A DNA stretch of 64,000 nucleotides from Prado023 sp963788325 (GTDB lineage: Bacteria > Actinomycetota > Actinomycetes > S36-B12 > CAIYMF01): the NCBI GenBank assembly GCA_963788325.1, contig CAWBGJ010000015.1, forward strand, positions 506,243 through 570,242, given 5' to 3'. Shown piece by piece: positions 8,491 through 16,880 of this stretch. The stretch's first letter is position 1. Each line of letters opens with the position of its first letter. The position numbers and the translations under genes are program-made. A model generated the notes under the pieces. The model saw only the letters and a program-made list of their open reading frames with translations. It was not told where the DNA came from and made no database searches.

Positions 8491-9696
8491 TCACACCCCG
8501 CTGCGCACGGCCGCCGACAGCTCCGGGCTGATCCGGACCTGGCCAGCGCGCCGAGCCCGAGCCACCACCGCCGGAAGCGCCTCGAGCAGCGCGCGGACGT
8601 CGGCGTCGGTCGAGGTGTGCCCGAGGGTGAAGCGCAGCGAGGAGCGCGCGAGCACCGGGTCGATCCCCATGGCCAGCAGGACGTGGCTGGGCTCGGGCAC
8701 CCCGGCGCTGCACGCCGATCCGGTCGAGACGTGCACGCCCGCGGCATCCAGGAGCATCAGCAGCGCGTCGCCCTCGCACCCCGGGAAGGACAGGTGGGCG
8801 TTGCCGGGCAGCCGACCGGCCCCGATGGCGCCGTTCACGATGGCCTCAGGGCACTCCTCGAGCACTCCAGCGATGAGCCGGTCGCGCAGGGCGCCCAGCC
8901 GGACAGCGTTGCCCTCAAGTTCGGCCATCGTGTGCTGCAGGGCCGCGGCGAAGCCGACGACGGCCGGCACGTCGACCGTGCCGGAGCGCACCTGGCGCTC
9001 CTGTCCCCCGCCGTGGGTCAGCGGGGTGAGGTCCAGTCCGCGGCGGGCCAGCAGCGCGCCGGCACCGAGCGGCCCGCCGAGCTTGTGGGCCGAGAGGGCC
9101 ATCGTCGTCGGCAGGCCGGCGTCGACCGGGATCGAGCCGACTGCCTGGACCCCGTCGACGTGCAGCGGGACGTCGGCCTGCGCGCAGGCAGCCGCGATCG
9201 CCTCGATCGGCTGGATGGTGCCGACCTCGTTGTTGGCAGCCATCACCGCGACGAGCGCGGCCCCGTGTGGGTCGGCGGCCAGCTCGGCGGCCACCTCGTC
9301 GGGGTCGACGCGTCCCAGGTGATCCACGCCGATCCAGACCACGTCGGCGCCCTCGTGCGCCCCGAGCCACTCGACGGGATCGAGCACGGCGTGGTGCTCG
9401 ATCCGGGTGGCCAGCACCCGCCGGCGCCGGGGCTCCGCCGCGGTCCGCGACCACCACAGGCCCTTGATGGCCAGGTTGTCGGCCTCCGTGCCGCCCGCAG
9501 TGAGGATGACCTCGGAGGGAGTCACCCCGAGTGCGCCGGCGATGGCCTCGCGGGACTCCTCGACATGGCGGCGGGCTGCGCGACCCGCGGCATGCAGCGA
9601 GGAAGCGTTGCCAGCAGTCCCCAGGACGGCGAGCATCGCCTCGCGCGCGGGGTCCAGCAGCCCCGTGGAAGCCGCGTGGTCGAGGTAGGTGCCCAT
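8491..9696 (-). CDS. Cysteine desulfurase (NifS/IscS-like)
   Basis: A 401-residue PLP enzyme that removes sulfur from cysteine as a persulfide. The PLP Lys lies in ALSAHKLGGPLGAG and the persulfide Cys in the mobile loop STGSACSAG; other class-V motifs are LTAGGTEADNLAIKG, MAANNEVGTIQPI and VDGVQAVG. The loop around the Cys is the long IscS/NifS type. Since mnmA follows after five bases and no Fe-S scaffold gene is near, its main job here is probably to supply sulfur for tRNA 2-thiouridine. The start is the ATG at 9696, giving the canonical MGTYLDHAAST beginning. Confidence 0.95.
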   Translation of the reverse strand: MGTYLDHAASTGLLDPAREAMLAVLGTAGNASSLHAAGRAARRHVEESREAIAGALGVTPSEVILTAGGTEADNLAIKGLWWSRTAAEPRRRRVLATRIEHHAVLDPVEWLGAHEGADVVWIGVDHLGRVDPDEVAAELAADPHGAALVAVMAANNEVGTIQPIEAIAAACAQADVPLHVDGVQAVGSIPVDAGLPTTMALSAHKLGGPLGAGALLARRGLDLTPLTHGGGQERQVRSGTVDVPAVVGFAAALQHTMAELEGNAVRLGALRDRLIAGVLEECPEAIVNGAIGAGRLPGNAHLSFPGCEGDALLMLLDAAGVHVSTGSACSAGVPEPSHVLLAMGIDPVLARSSLRFTLGHTSTDADVRALLEALPAVVARARRAGQVRISPELSAAVRSGV

Positions 9697-9807
9697 GGTG
9701 AGCCAATCGTAGGCCCGGGAGCCGGATCGGGCCGCGTGCCCGAGTGCCCTACTGCTCGACGAATCCGTGGGGGGGGTGCAGCGCCCCCGAGCAGGGGGAG
9801 GCACCTC

Positions 9808-10423
9808 ATGACCCGTCTGACCGGATCTCTGGCCGCGGGCATCGTCGCCCTGACCCTGATCGCGACCGGTCAGGCGGCCGGGGTGCAGGCTGGGCCGAGG
9901 GCCGGGGTGCAGGCTGCGCCGGCCCGGGCGTGGCCGGTCTCCGTCGGCACAGGCGCGGATCTGGGCCACCTACGTCGGCCAGGTGGTGGACTTCATCCGG
10001 GCACGCTACGGGTCGTCCCTCAAGGTCCAGATCGAGGTGTGGAACGAGCCCAACCTGCTCAGCGGGCTGAACTCCTACTACCGCGGGTACTCCGCGGTGA
10101 CCTGGCTGATCCCCTTCCGCACGGCGCAGGCCGCCGTGCACCTGCGGACACGGCCGGGCAATCCAGCCCGGGACTCCCTTGCCGTGCTGCAGTCGGCCCT
10201 GCGGGGCCACACGTTCGGTGGCTGCGCGTCTGGCAAGGGCGTGCGTACCTGCACGTTCAAGGAACCTTCGGGCCAGCGCGTCCGTGTGCTCTGGCGGCTC
10301 TCTCGCACCTCGTCGATCACACAGAAGTCCCGGGTCCAGGTCCTGAGGATGACGGGGGCGATCAGCACTGTCGAGCGTGGCACGAAGCTCACCGTGGGCA
10401 CGACCCCGATCGTGCTGCGCTGA
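9808..10423 (+). pseudogene. Remnant of a secreted glycoside hydrolase-like protein
   Basis: An ATG at 9808 after a GGGGGAGG site starts a convincing signal peptide (MTRLTGSLAAGIVALTLIA, then an AlaGly region), but that frame does not continue into a domain. In another frame, from about 9940, the sequence reads as the middle of a TIM-barrel glycosidase: RIWATYVGQVVDFIRARYG and then the acid/base motif VWNEPNLLSG. After that the usual catalytic second half is missing, and the frame passes to a beta-rich tail ending at 10423. The gene therefore seems to have lost about a hundred N-terminal domain residues with a frame change, plus further internal parts. The 16-base string at 9877-9892 is repeated at 9901-9916. 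Unlike other broken genes here, one base cannot repair it. The exact glycosidase family is uncertain. Confidence 0.55.
9877..9916 (+). repeat. Direct repeat of 16 bases in the signal-peptide region of the glycosidase remnant
   Basis: GCCGGGGTGCAGGCTG occurs at 9877-9892 and again at 9901-9916, 24 bases apart start to start. It encodes two AGVQA-type units just after the hydrophobic core. It may mark slippage or a duplication connected with decay of this gene. Confidence 0.7.
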
Positions 10424-10539
10424 GCCGAGGACCGCGATCCTGAGATCGCGGACGGCTCGCGGCCGACCCTGCACGGATCGGCGTCCGGTCTCGGGGGGGG
10501 GACAGCCCCGCTGCCGGACGACCGAGGACCCACGACGAC

Positions 10540-10574
10540 GGAGGGGCCCGACCGGTCACCGGTCAGGCCCCTCC
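10540..10574. terminator. Strong hairpin between the glycosidase remnant and etfA
   Basis: Inverted repeat with GGAGGGGCC pairing GGCCCCTCC on the outside and GACCGG pairing CCGGTC inside, one mismatch between the two and a three-base loop. It lies between two convergent gene ends (10423 plus, 10595 minus), so it can serve either direction. No T-run follows, which is usual for high-GC actinobacterial terminators. Confidence 0.65.
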
Positions 10575-10594
10575 TCGGGTGTCTGCTGGGCGGT

Positions 10595-11548
10595 TCAGCC
10601 CTTGCGCTTGCTGACCTCCTCGGTCAACTGCGGCACCACAGCGAACAGGTCGCCCACGACGCCGAAGTCCGCGAGCTCGAAGATCGGAGCCTCGGGGTCC
10701 TTGTTGACCACGATGACCGTCTTCGAGGTCTGCATGCCGGCGCGGTGCTGGATCGCCCCGGAGATTCCGTTGGCGATGTACAGCTGCGGTGCGACGGTCT
10801 TGCCGGTCTGGCCCACCTGGAACTGGTGCGGGTACCACCCGGCGTCGGTCGCCGCGCGCGAGGCGCCCACGGCACCACCGAGCGCGTCCGCCAGGCCCTC
10901 GATGACGGCGAAGCCCTCGGCCCCACCGACCCCGCGCCCACCGGAGACCACGACCGCGGCCTCAGCCAGGTCCGGGCGACCGCCCTTGGCCTGGGTCACC
11001 TTGTCGGTGATCTTCGCCGCGGTGGCCCCGGCCGACAGCTCGACGCTGACGTCCACGCGAGCACCGGCACCGGCGGACGCCACGGGTGCCGTGCTGTTGG
11101 GCCGCACCGTGATGATGGGCGTGCCGGTCGTCACCTTCGAGGTCACGACGGTCGCGCCGCCGAACACCGACTGGGTCGCGGTGCCGTCGGCAGCCACGTC
11201 CACTGCGTCGGTGATGATGCCTGAGCCGGAGCGGATCGCCAGGCGCGCGGCCACCTCCTTGGCCTCGGCGGTGCTGGCGACCAGGACCGCTGCCGGGGAC
11301 TTCTCGGCCACGAGCTTGGCCAGGACCTCGGTCTTGGGCGCCACCGGGTGGGCGGTCAGCTCGGGGGCATCGGCGACGTAGACCGTCGTCGCGCCGTACT
11401 CAGCCAGCCCGGGGATCGCTGCGTCGGCTCCTGCACCGACCAGCACGGCCGCCGGCTCGCCGATGCGAGCCGCCAGCGTGAGCAACTCGTACGTGACCTT
11501 CTTGACATTGCCGTCGACATGCTCGACGAGCACAAGTACTTCAGCCAT
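10595..11548 (-). CDS. etfA: Electron transfer flavoprotein subunit alpha
   Basis: Binds FAD and, with EtfB, passes electrons from acyl-CoA and related dehydrogenases towards the respiratory chain. The 317-residue protein shows the C-terminal FAD-binding region: VVSGGRGVGG, then ADALGGAVGASRAATDAGW, the motif HQFQVGQTGKTVAPQLYIA, and GISGAIQHRAGM. The N-terminal domain is the usual nucleotide-binding fold (MAEVLVLVEHVDG). It follows etfB after an 11-base spacer, so the two are co-transcribed. The dehydrogenases that feed it are not in the window; the flavoprotein at 45.1 kb is of a family whose TMADH members use ETF. Confidence 0.96.
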   Translation of the reverse strand: MAEVLVLVEHVDGNVKKVTYELLTLAARIGEPAAVLVGAGADAAIPGLAEYGATTVYVADAPELTAHPVAPKTEVLAKLVAEKSPAAVLVASTAEAKEVAARLAIRSGSGIITDAVDVAADGTATQSVFGGATVVTSKVTTGTPIITVRPNSTAPVASAGAGARVDVSVELSAGATAAKITDKVTQAKGGRPDLAEAAVVVSGGRGVGGAEGFAVIEGLADALGGAVGASRAATDAGWYPHQFQVGQTGKTVAPQLYIANGISGAIQHRAGMQTSKTVIVVNKDPEAPIFELADFGVVGDLFAVVPQLTEEVSKRKG

Positions 11549-11559
11549 GGCTGGTCTCC

Positions 11560-12339
11560 TCAGATGAACTTCTGCGCGGACATGAAATCGGCGATGGCGG
11601 CGCCACCGTTGCCCTCGTCGGTGACGATGGTGCCCTTGGCCTTCGGCGGCCGGGCGGCAGCTTCCTCGACGATCGACCAGGCGGCACCGAGGCCCACCTC
11701 GGCCGCGGGCACGCCCAGGCCGGCCAGGTCCACGGTCTCCACGGGCTTCTTCTTGGCCGCCATGATCCCCTTGAAGGAGGGGTAGCGGGGCTCGTTGATC
11801 TTCTCGACCACGCTGATCAGCGCCGGCATGGGCGCCTCCACGACGTCATAGCCGTACTCGGTGACGCGGTTGGTGGTGACGGTGCCGCCGTCGACGGTCA
11901 CCGAGTTGGCGAACGTCAGCTGCGGCAGGCCCAGGCGCTCGGCGACCATCGCCGGCACGACCGACATGCGCGCGTCGGTCGACTCACAACCCAGGATCAC
12001 CAGGTCCGCGCCGCGACCCTCGATGGCCTTGGCCAGCGCGAGCGAGGTGGCCACGGCATCCGAGCCGTGCAGGCCGTCGTCGAGGATGTGCACCCCCGCG
12101 TCGGCACCCATAGCCAGGGCCTTGCGGATCGTGTCGGTGGTCTGGGCCGGGCCCATGGAGAGCACGACGACCTCGCCGCCGTGCGCCTCCTGCAGGCGCA
12201 GCGCCTCCTCGATCGCGTATTCGTCGATCTCGTTCATGACGGCGTCGACCGACTCGCGGTCCAACGTGTGGTCCGACGCGCTCAGCGTCTTCTCCGCCCA
12301 ACTGTCCGGTACCTGCTTCACGCAGACAAGGATCTTCAT
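11560..12339 (-). CDS. etfB: Electron transfer flavoprotein subunit beta
   Basis: A 259-residue partner of EtfA that binds AMP and forms the docking surface for dehydrogenases. It begins MKILVCVKQVPDSWAEKTL, has DEYAIEEALRLQEAHGGEV and the AMP-loop region ILGCESTDARMSVVPAMVAE, and ends in the extended arm that embraces EtfA. The ATG at 12339 is the natural start. It is first in the etfBA transcript, with a 253-base upstream region shared with the divergent glycosyltransferase gene. Confidence 0.96.
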   Translation of the reverse strand: MKILVCVKQVPDSWAEKTLSASDHTLDRESVDAVMNEIDEYAIEEALRLQEAHGGEVVVLSMGPAQTTDTIRKALAMGADAGVHILDDGLHGSDAVATSLALAKAIEGRGADLVILGCESTDARMSVVPAMVAERLGLPQLTFANSVTVDGGTVTTNRVTEYGYDVVEAPMPALISVVEKINEPRYPSFKGIMAAKKKPVETVDLAGLGVPAAEVGLGAAWSIVEEAAARPPKAKGTIVTDEGNGGAAIADFMSAQKFI

Positions 12340-12438
12340 GGTCGCGTTGTCGACCTCTCTTCTCAGCCGGTGCGCAGGGCATCCCGGTGGCCAGTTCTAC
12401 CCGATCCGCTGGGCGTTCGCGCCGCCCGCAGGGCCATG

Positions 12439-12474
12439 CTACCCGCGAGTAACAAGGCCTGCCGATCGGGTCAA
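12439..12474 (-). promoter_or_regulatory. Candidate promoter with near-palindromic site upstream of etfB
   Basis: On the minus strand TTGACC (12474-12469) is followed after 16 bases by TTACTC (12452-12447), a weak -10. The -10 overlaps a near-palindrome, TACCCG|CGAGTA on plus (12440-12451), in which five of six arm pairs match. A regulator binding there would cover the -10. Promoter and site are inferred from sequence only; which protein binds is unknown. Confidence 0.4.
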
Positions 12475-12592
12475 TCCTAGGCGCGTTGCCCGGCGCCGCG
12501 TGCGGCACCCCGGCCCTTCGCCGCAGGTCGAAGGTCCCTGACCACGCGCGAGTCGGACCACCGCCCCGACTCGGGCGTACGATTCGTCCTCG

Positions 12593-13882
12593 ATGCGCAT
12601 CCTGCACCTGACCTGGGAGTACCCGCCGGTGATGTACGGCGGGCTCGGTCGGCATGTCTATGCCCTGGCCGACGCCCAGGCCCAGGCGGGTCACGAGGTG
12701 GTGGTGATCACCCAGGCCCCGAACTCCGCAGCCCCCGCGCGCATGGCATGGGGGTCCGCCGGCCCGGTCCGGGTGCTGCGGGCCGCCGTCGACCACTCCC
12801 GGCACGACCCCAGTGACCTGCTCGCCCATGTCGCAGAGATGGAGTGCGAGTTCACCGGGCTGGGCAACGAGCTGATCCGGGGCTGGCGCCCGGACGTCCT
12901 GCACGCCCATGACTGGATGGTCGCCCACGCAGCCGTCGCCCTGCGCGAGACGTTCGGAACGCCGCTGACGGCCACGATCCACGCCACCGAGGCGGGTCGG
13001 AACATGGGCTGGGTCAGCACCCCACTGTCGACTGCCATCCATCGCATCGAGTGGTGGTTGGCCAACACCGCCGACTCAGTGATCACCTGCTCGGCAACTA
13101 TGCACGACGAGGTCGCGGACCTGTTCGGCGTGGTGGGCGCGCGGGTGGTGCCCAACGGGATCGACGCCTCGCGCTGGGTGGTCGCGGACTCCGACGTGGC
13201 TCGCATCCGCGCCGAGAACGCCGACGCCGGGCCCCTGCTGGCCTACACCGGACGCGTGGAGTGGGAGAAGGGTGTGCAAACCCTGATCGCGGCGATGCCC
13301 GGGCTTCGCGCGGCCCACCCCGGCATCCGACTGCTCGTCGCCGGGCACGGCAGCTATCTCGACGATGTGCGTGGACAGGCTGCCGGGCTCGGCCTGGGCG
13401 ACAGCGTCCGATTCCTCGGTTGGGTCAGCGAGCCCGACCTCCGGGCGGTAGTGGTGGCTGCGGACCTGGTGGTCGCACCGAGCCTGTACGAGCCGTTCGG
13501 CCTCGTGGCCCTCGAGGGGGCGGTCCTGGGCACTCCCCTTGTCCTGTCCGGCACTGGCGGGCTCGAGGAGTTCGCGGCCGGCGACCAGCGTGCCCTGACG
13601 TTCTCGCCGGGCACGCCGGCCAGCCTGGAAGCCGTCGTCCTGCGCGCCCTGGCCGATCCCGACGGCGCCCGGGAGCGCGCCGAGCGAGCCGCGGACGCGG
13701 TCCTGTCGACCTACACCTGGCAGGCCGTTGCCGCCAGCACGACCGGGGCCTATCTGGCAGCGGCCGAGGCCCTGGGTTCCGACGCCGCAGACCCGCGCCG
13801 CGCACAGGCCGACGCCCGACACGGCCTGACCCCCCCGAACTTCGACGCCCCACCCGGGATGCTGATGGACGTCGGGCAGTGA
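12593..13882 (+). CDS. GT4-family glycosyltransferase (glycogen synthase-like)
   Basis: A 429-residue GT-B fold enzyme. The N-terminus MRILHLTWEYPPVMYGGLGR, with the Gly-Gly-Leu-Gly loop, and the nearby HAHDWM motif match the glycogen/maltose-phosphate synthase side of family GT4. The C-terminal domain has GRVEWEKGVQTLI and the EX7E motif in EPFGLVALEG, which binds the nucleotide-sugar. The likely role is extending an alpha-glucan or making a sugar-phosphate precursor from ADP- or UDP-glucose, but a lipid or protein glycosyltransferase is also possible. The ATG at 12593 is the start; the end overlaps the next gene's GTG (GTGA). Confidence 0.85.
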   Translation: MRILHLTWEYPPVMYGGLGRHVYALADAQAQAGHEVVVITQAPNSAAPARMAWGSAGPVRVLRAAVDHSRHDPSDLLAHVAEMECEFTGLGNELIRGWRPDVLHAHDWMVAHAAVALRETFGTPLTATIHATEAGRNMGWVSTPLSTAIHRIEWWLANTADSVITCSATMHDEVADLFGVVGARVVPNGIDASRWVVADSDVARIRAENADAGPLLAYTGRVEWEKGVQTLIAAMPGLRAAHPGIRLLVAGHGSYLDDVRGQAAGLGLGDSVRFLGWVSEPDLRAVVVAADLVVAPSLYEPFGLVALEGAVLGTPLVLSGTGGLEEFAAGDQRALTFSPGTPASLEAVVLRALADPDGARERAERAADAVLSTYTWQAVAASTTGAYLAAAEALGSDAADPRRAQADARHGLTPPNFDAPPGMLMDVGQ

Positions 13883-14670
13883 CACCGGGGGTCGGCCGGC
13901 GGGGCGTTGCACCGGCGGGCCTGTCCCGGGGGATCCTGGTCGCCGAGGTCCTGATCGTGCTCGCCCTGTCGCTGGGGCGGTCCGGGATCTACTCAATCGT
14001 CAGCTTCGCGGCTGACCTGACCAGCGGGGTTCCGCTGGCCGACCAGACTGCGGTGCTCAACAACTCCCTGGCCCCCGGCCGACCCCTGCTGGACCTCATC
14101 CGCCAATTCCTGCGGATCGCCTTCGCCCTGGCACCGGTGGCCCTGGTCTGGTACCTGCTGGTGCGCTCCGGTGAGGGCATGCGGGCCATCGGGGTCGACC
14201 GGTCCCAGCCGGGCCGGGACCTCTGGCGTGGCACGGTGCTGGCGGCAGTGGTCGGGTCGGTCGGCCTGGCCGGCTACCTGATCGCCTATCAGTCGGGGGT
14301 GAACCTCGCCGTCGTGGCCCAGGCGCTGCCCGAGACGTGGTGGCGCTGGCCGGTCCTCATCGGGGCCGCACTGCAGAACGCGATCGTCGAGGAGGTCCTG
14401 GTGGTGGGCTTCCTCATGCGCCGACTGACCCAGATCGGCTGGTCGGCCCCTGCGGTAATCGCCACAAGTGCCCTGGTCCGTGGCTCCTATCACCTCTACC
14501 AGGGCATCGGCGGGATGCTCGGCAACATCGCGATGGGCGTGCTGTTCGCGTGGCTGTACCAGCGTTGGGGCCGCGTGCTGCCGCTGGTCGTCGCGCACGC
14601 GCTGATCGACATCGTTGCGTTCGTCGGCTACGCCGCCCTGGCCGGCACGGTCAGCTGGTTGCCGGGCTGA
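13879..14670 (+). CDS. CPBP-family intramembrane metalloprotease
   Basis: A 263-residue protein with about seven hydrophobic segments. The CPBP (Rce1-like, Abi) motifs are present: the Glu-Glu pair with Arg in NAIVEEVLVVGFLMRRL, the second motif ALVRGSYHLYQG, and the His in VVAHALID. Bacterial members are mostly of unknown substrate; some process membrane proteins or modify peptides. The GTG start at 13879 overlaps the glycosyltransferase stop (GTGA), so the two are coupled, although no functional link is obvious. Confidence 0.88.
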   Translation: MTPGVGRRGVAPAGLSRGILVAEVLIVLALSLGRSGIYSIVSFAADLTSGVPLADQTAVLNNSLAPGRPLLDLIRQFLRIAFALAPVALVWYLLVRSGEGMRAIGVDRSQPGRDLWRGTVLAAVVGSVGLAGYLIAYQSGVNLAVVAQALPETWWRWPVLIGAALQNAIVEEVLVVGFLMRRLTQIGWSAPAVIATSALVRGSYHLYQGIGGMLGNIAMGVLFAWLYQRWGRVLPLVVAHALIDIVAFVGYAALAGTVSWLPG

Positions 14671-14809
14671 GCGCGAGTCGACCACGAGCCCGGGCACGGG
14701 CGGCCGGGGGTCGGGGTGGCGGATGCGGGTCGCCGTTCCCCCGTCGCGATTCCCTCGTCGACGGGACGGTGCGCCTGGTCGGTGCCACGATGGCCGGGGA
14801 GGTACCGGC

Positions 14810-15895
14810 ATGGCGATCGACGGCGGACCCGAACTCGTCCAGCTGCTGAGCCCCGAGGGGCTCCTGGTCGAGCATCCCGACTACGCCCTGGCCCTGACCG
14901 CCGAGCAGTGGCGGGACCGCTACGAGGACCTGGTCATGGTGCGCCGCCTGGACACCGAGGCGACGGCGCTGCAGCGCCACGGCGAGCTCGGCCTGTGGGC
15001 TCCGTGCAATGGTCAGGAGGCTGCGCAGGTGGGGGCAGCGCGGGCGACCCGCGCGGCGGACCGGATCTTCCCGACCTATCGCGAGCACGGGATGGCCTAC
15101 GTGCGCGGGGTCGATCCGGTGACCCTGCTCGGGCTGTTCCGCGGCACGACCATGGGCGGCTGGGACCCGGCCGACCACGGGTTCAGCCTCTACACGATCG
15201 TGATCGGCGACCAGACCCTGCACGCGGTCGGTTACGCCATGGGCATCCAGCGCGACGGGACCGACGACGCCGTCCTGGTCTGCTTCGGCGACGGGGCGTC
15301 CTCCCAGGGCGACGTCGCCGAGGCCTTCGTCTACGCGGCGGTCAACGATGCGCCCGTGGTGTTCTTCTGCCAGAACAACCAGTGGGCGATCTCCGAGCCG
15401 CTGGAGCGCCAGACCCGGATCCCGCTGTTCAAGCGCGCCGCCGGGTACGGGTTCCCGGGCGTGCGCGTGGACGGCAACGACGTCCTGGCGGTGGAGGCTG
15501 TGGTCAGCGCCGCGCTCGAGCGGGCCCGCGCCGGCGGCGGACCGACGCTGGTCGAGGCGTTCACCTACCGGATGGGGGCGCACACGACCTCCGATGACCC
15601 GACCCGCTACCGCACGACGGCCGAGGGCGAGGCGTGGAAGCTCAAGGACCCCATCGAGCGGGTCCGCGCCCACATCGCACGCTCGGGGCTGGCGGACGCC
15701 ACGTTCCTGGCCGACGTGGCGAGCCGGGCCGAGGCGCTCGGCGAGCACATGCGGGCAGCATGCCGGGCGCTGCCCGATCCGGCGCCCACGTCGATGTTCG
15801 ACCACGTGTACGCCGACCGGCATCCGGTCGTGGAGCGCGACCGAGCCTGGCTGGGCACCTACCTCGCCGGGTTCGCCGACGGACGGGGGGCGTGA
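14810..15895 (+). CDS. pdhA: 2-oxo acid (pyruvate-type) dehydrogenase E1 subunit alpha
   Basis: The thiamine-diphosphate-binding half of the E1 decarboxylase. Of 361 residues, the TPP motif is clear: GDG in CFGDGASSQGDVAE and NN in FFCQNNQWAIS. The phosphorylation-loop region YRMGAHTTSDDPTRYR is typical of the alpha2beta2 type. The substrate may be pyruvate or branched-chain 2-oxo acids; these families are hard to split without a tree. The ATG at 14810 is preceded by GGGGAGG; a nearby ATG at 14790 is out of frame. It is first of an E1alpha-E1beta-E2 operon; no E3 gene follows, so dihydrolipoamide dehydrogenase must be shared from elsewhere. Confidence 0.92.
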   Translation: MAIDGGPELVQLLSPEGLLVEHPDYALALTAEQWRDRYEDLVMVRRLDTEATALQRHGELGLWAPCNGQEAAQVGAARATRAADRIFPTYREHGMAYVRGVDPVTLLGLFRGTTMGGWDPADHGFSLYTIVIGDQTLHAVGYAMGIQRDGTDDAVLVCFGDGASSQGDVAEAFVYAAVNDAPVVFFCQNNQWAISEPLERQTRIPLFKRAAGYGFPGVRVDGNDVLAVEAVVSAALERARAGGGPTLVEAFTYRMGAHTTSDDPTRYRTTAEGEAWKLKDPIERVRAHIARSGLADATFLADVASRAEALGEHMRAACRALPDPAPTSMFDHVYADRHPVVERDRAWLGTYLAGFADGRGA

Positions 15896-15902
15896 GGTGG
15901 CC

Positions 15903-16871
15903 GTGCTGACGATGGCCAAGGCTCTGAACGCGGGGCTGGCCGCGGCCCTGGCTGACGACCCGAAGGTGCTGCTGATGGGCGAGGACATCGGCCGGCTCGG
16001 CGGGGTGTTCCGGGTCACCGACGGGCTGCTGGCCCGGTTCGGCGAGGACCGAGTCATCGACACGCCGCTGGCCGAGAGCGGCATCATCGGCACCGCCGTG
16101 GGCCTGGCGATGCGCGGCTACGCGCCAGTGTGCGAGATCCAGTTCGACGGGTTCATCTTCCCGGCCTTCGACCAGATCACCACCCAGGTGGCTCGGCTGC
16201 ACCTGCGCTCGGCCGGGGCGCTGTCGATGCGGATCGTGATCCGGGTGCCCAGCGGCGGCGGGATCGGGGCGGTCGAGCACCACTCGGAGTCCCCCGAGGC
16301 GTACTTCGCGCACTCCCCCGGGCTGCGGATCGTCACCCCGAGCACGCCGGCGGATGCCTTCATGATGATCCGGCAGGCGATCGCGCACCCCGACCCGATC
16401 CTGTTCCTCGAGCCCAAGCGCCGGTACTGGGACAAGGCGGAGGTCGACGAGTCCGCACCACTGGCTGCGCTGCCGGGGCTGTTCCGCGCGCGGGTGGTGC
16501 GCCCGGGCCACGACGCGACGCTGCTGTGCTGGGGCCCGATGGTGCGCACCTGTCTGGACGCAGCCGAGGCTGACACCCGTGATCTCGAGGTGATCGACGC
16601 TCGCAGCCTGGCGCCGCTGGACCTGGCGACCATCTCCGACTCGGTGGCCCGGACCGGGCGGTTGATCGTGGTGCACGAGGCCCCGGTGGTGGGCGGACTC
16701 GGGGCCGAGATCGCGGCCTCGGTGACCCAGGAGTGCTTCTACCAGCTGGAGGCACCCGTGCTCCGGGTCGGTGGGTTCCACGCCCCGTACCCACCCTCGC
16801 GGATCGAGGACATCTACCTGCCCGACCTGGACCGCATCCTCGAGGCGGTCGACCGGTCGATGGCCTACTGA
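15903..16871 (+). CDS. pdhB: 2-oxo acid (pyruvate-type) dehydrogenase E1 subunit beta
   Basis: Forms the E1 heterotetramer with the alpha subunit and contributes to the thiamine site. Landmarks are LLMGEDIGRLGGVFRVTDGL, DTPLAESGIIGTAVGLAMRG, EIQFDGFIFPAFDQI and, in the C-terminal transketolase domain, LEVIDARSLAPLD. Start choice is uncertain: GTG at 15897, GTG at 15903 and ATG at 15912 are all in frame. GAGG at 15894-15897 lies five bases before 15903, which I prefer (322 residues). The gap to pdhA is only a few bases, so the two are coupled. Confidence 0.92.
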   Translation: MLTMAKALNAGLAAALADDPKVLLMGEDIGRLGGVFRVTDGLLARFGEDRVIDTPLAESGIIGTAVGLAMRGYAPVCEIQFDGFIFPAFDQITTQVARLHLRSAGALSMRIVIRVPSGGGIGAVEHHSESPEAYFAHSPGLRIVTPSTPADAFMMIRQAIAHPDPILFLEPKRRYWDKAEVDESAPLAALPGLFRARVVRPGHDATLLCWGPMVRTCLDAAEADTRDLEVIDARSLAPLDLATISDSVARTGRLIVVHEAPVVGGLGAEIAASVTQECFYQLEAPVLRVGGFHAPYPPSRIEDIYLPDLDRILEAVDRSMAY

Positions 16872-16880
16872 GGAGGAGCC

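Noticed and set aside
8617..10443. 608-codon open frame on the plus strand opposite the cysteine desulfurase
   Set aside because: It is Arg/Gly/Pro-rich antisense reading of a conserved gene; only its last part (from 9808) contains a plausible signal peptide, used in the glycosidase remnant.
10490..10501. Run of nine G as a phase-variable tract
   Set aside because: It lies in non-coding sequence after the glycosidase remnant and is not placed to alter any gene; a sequencing length error is equally likely.
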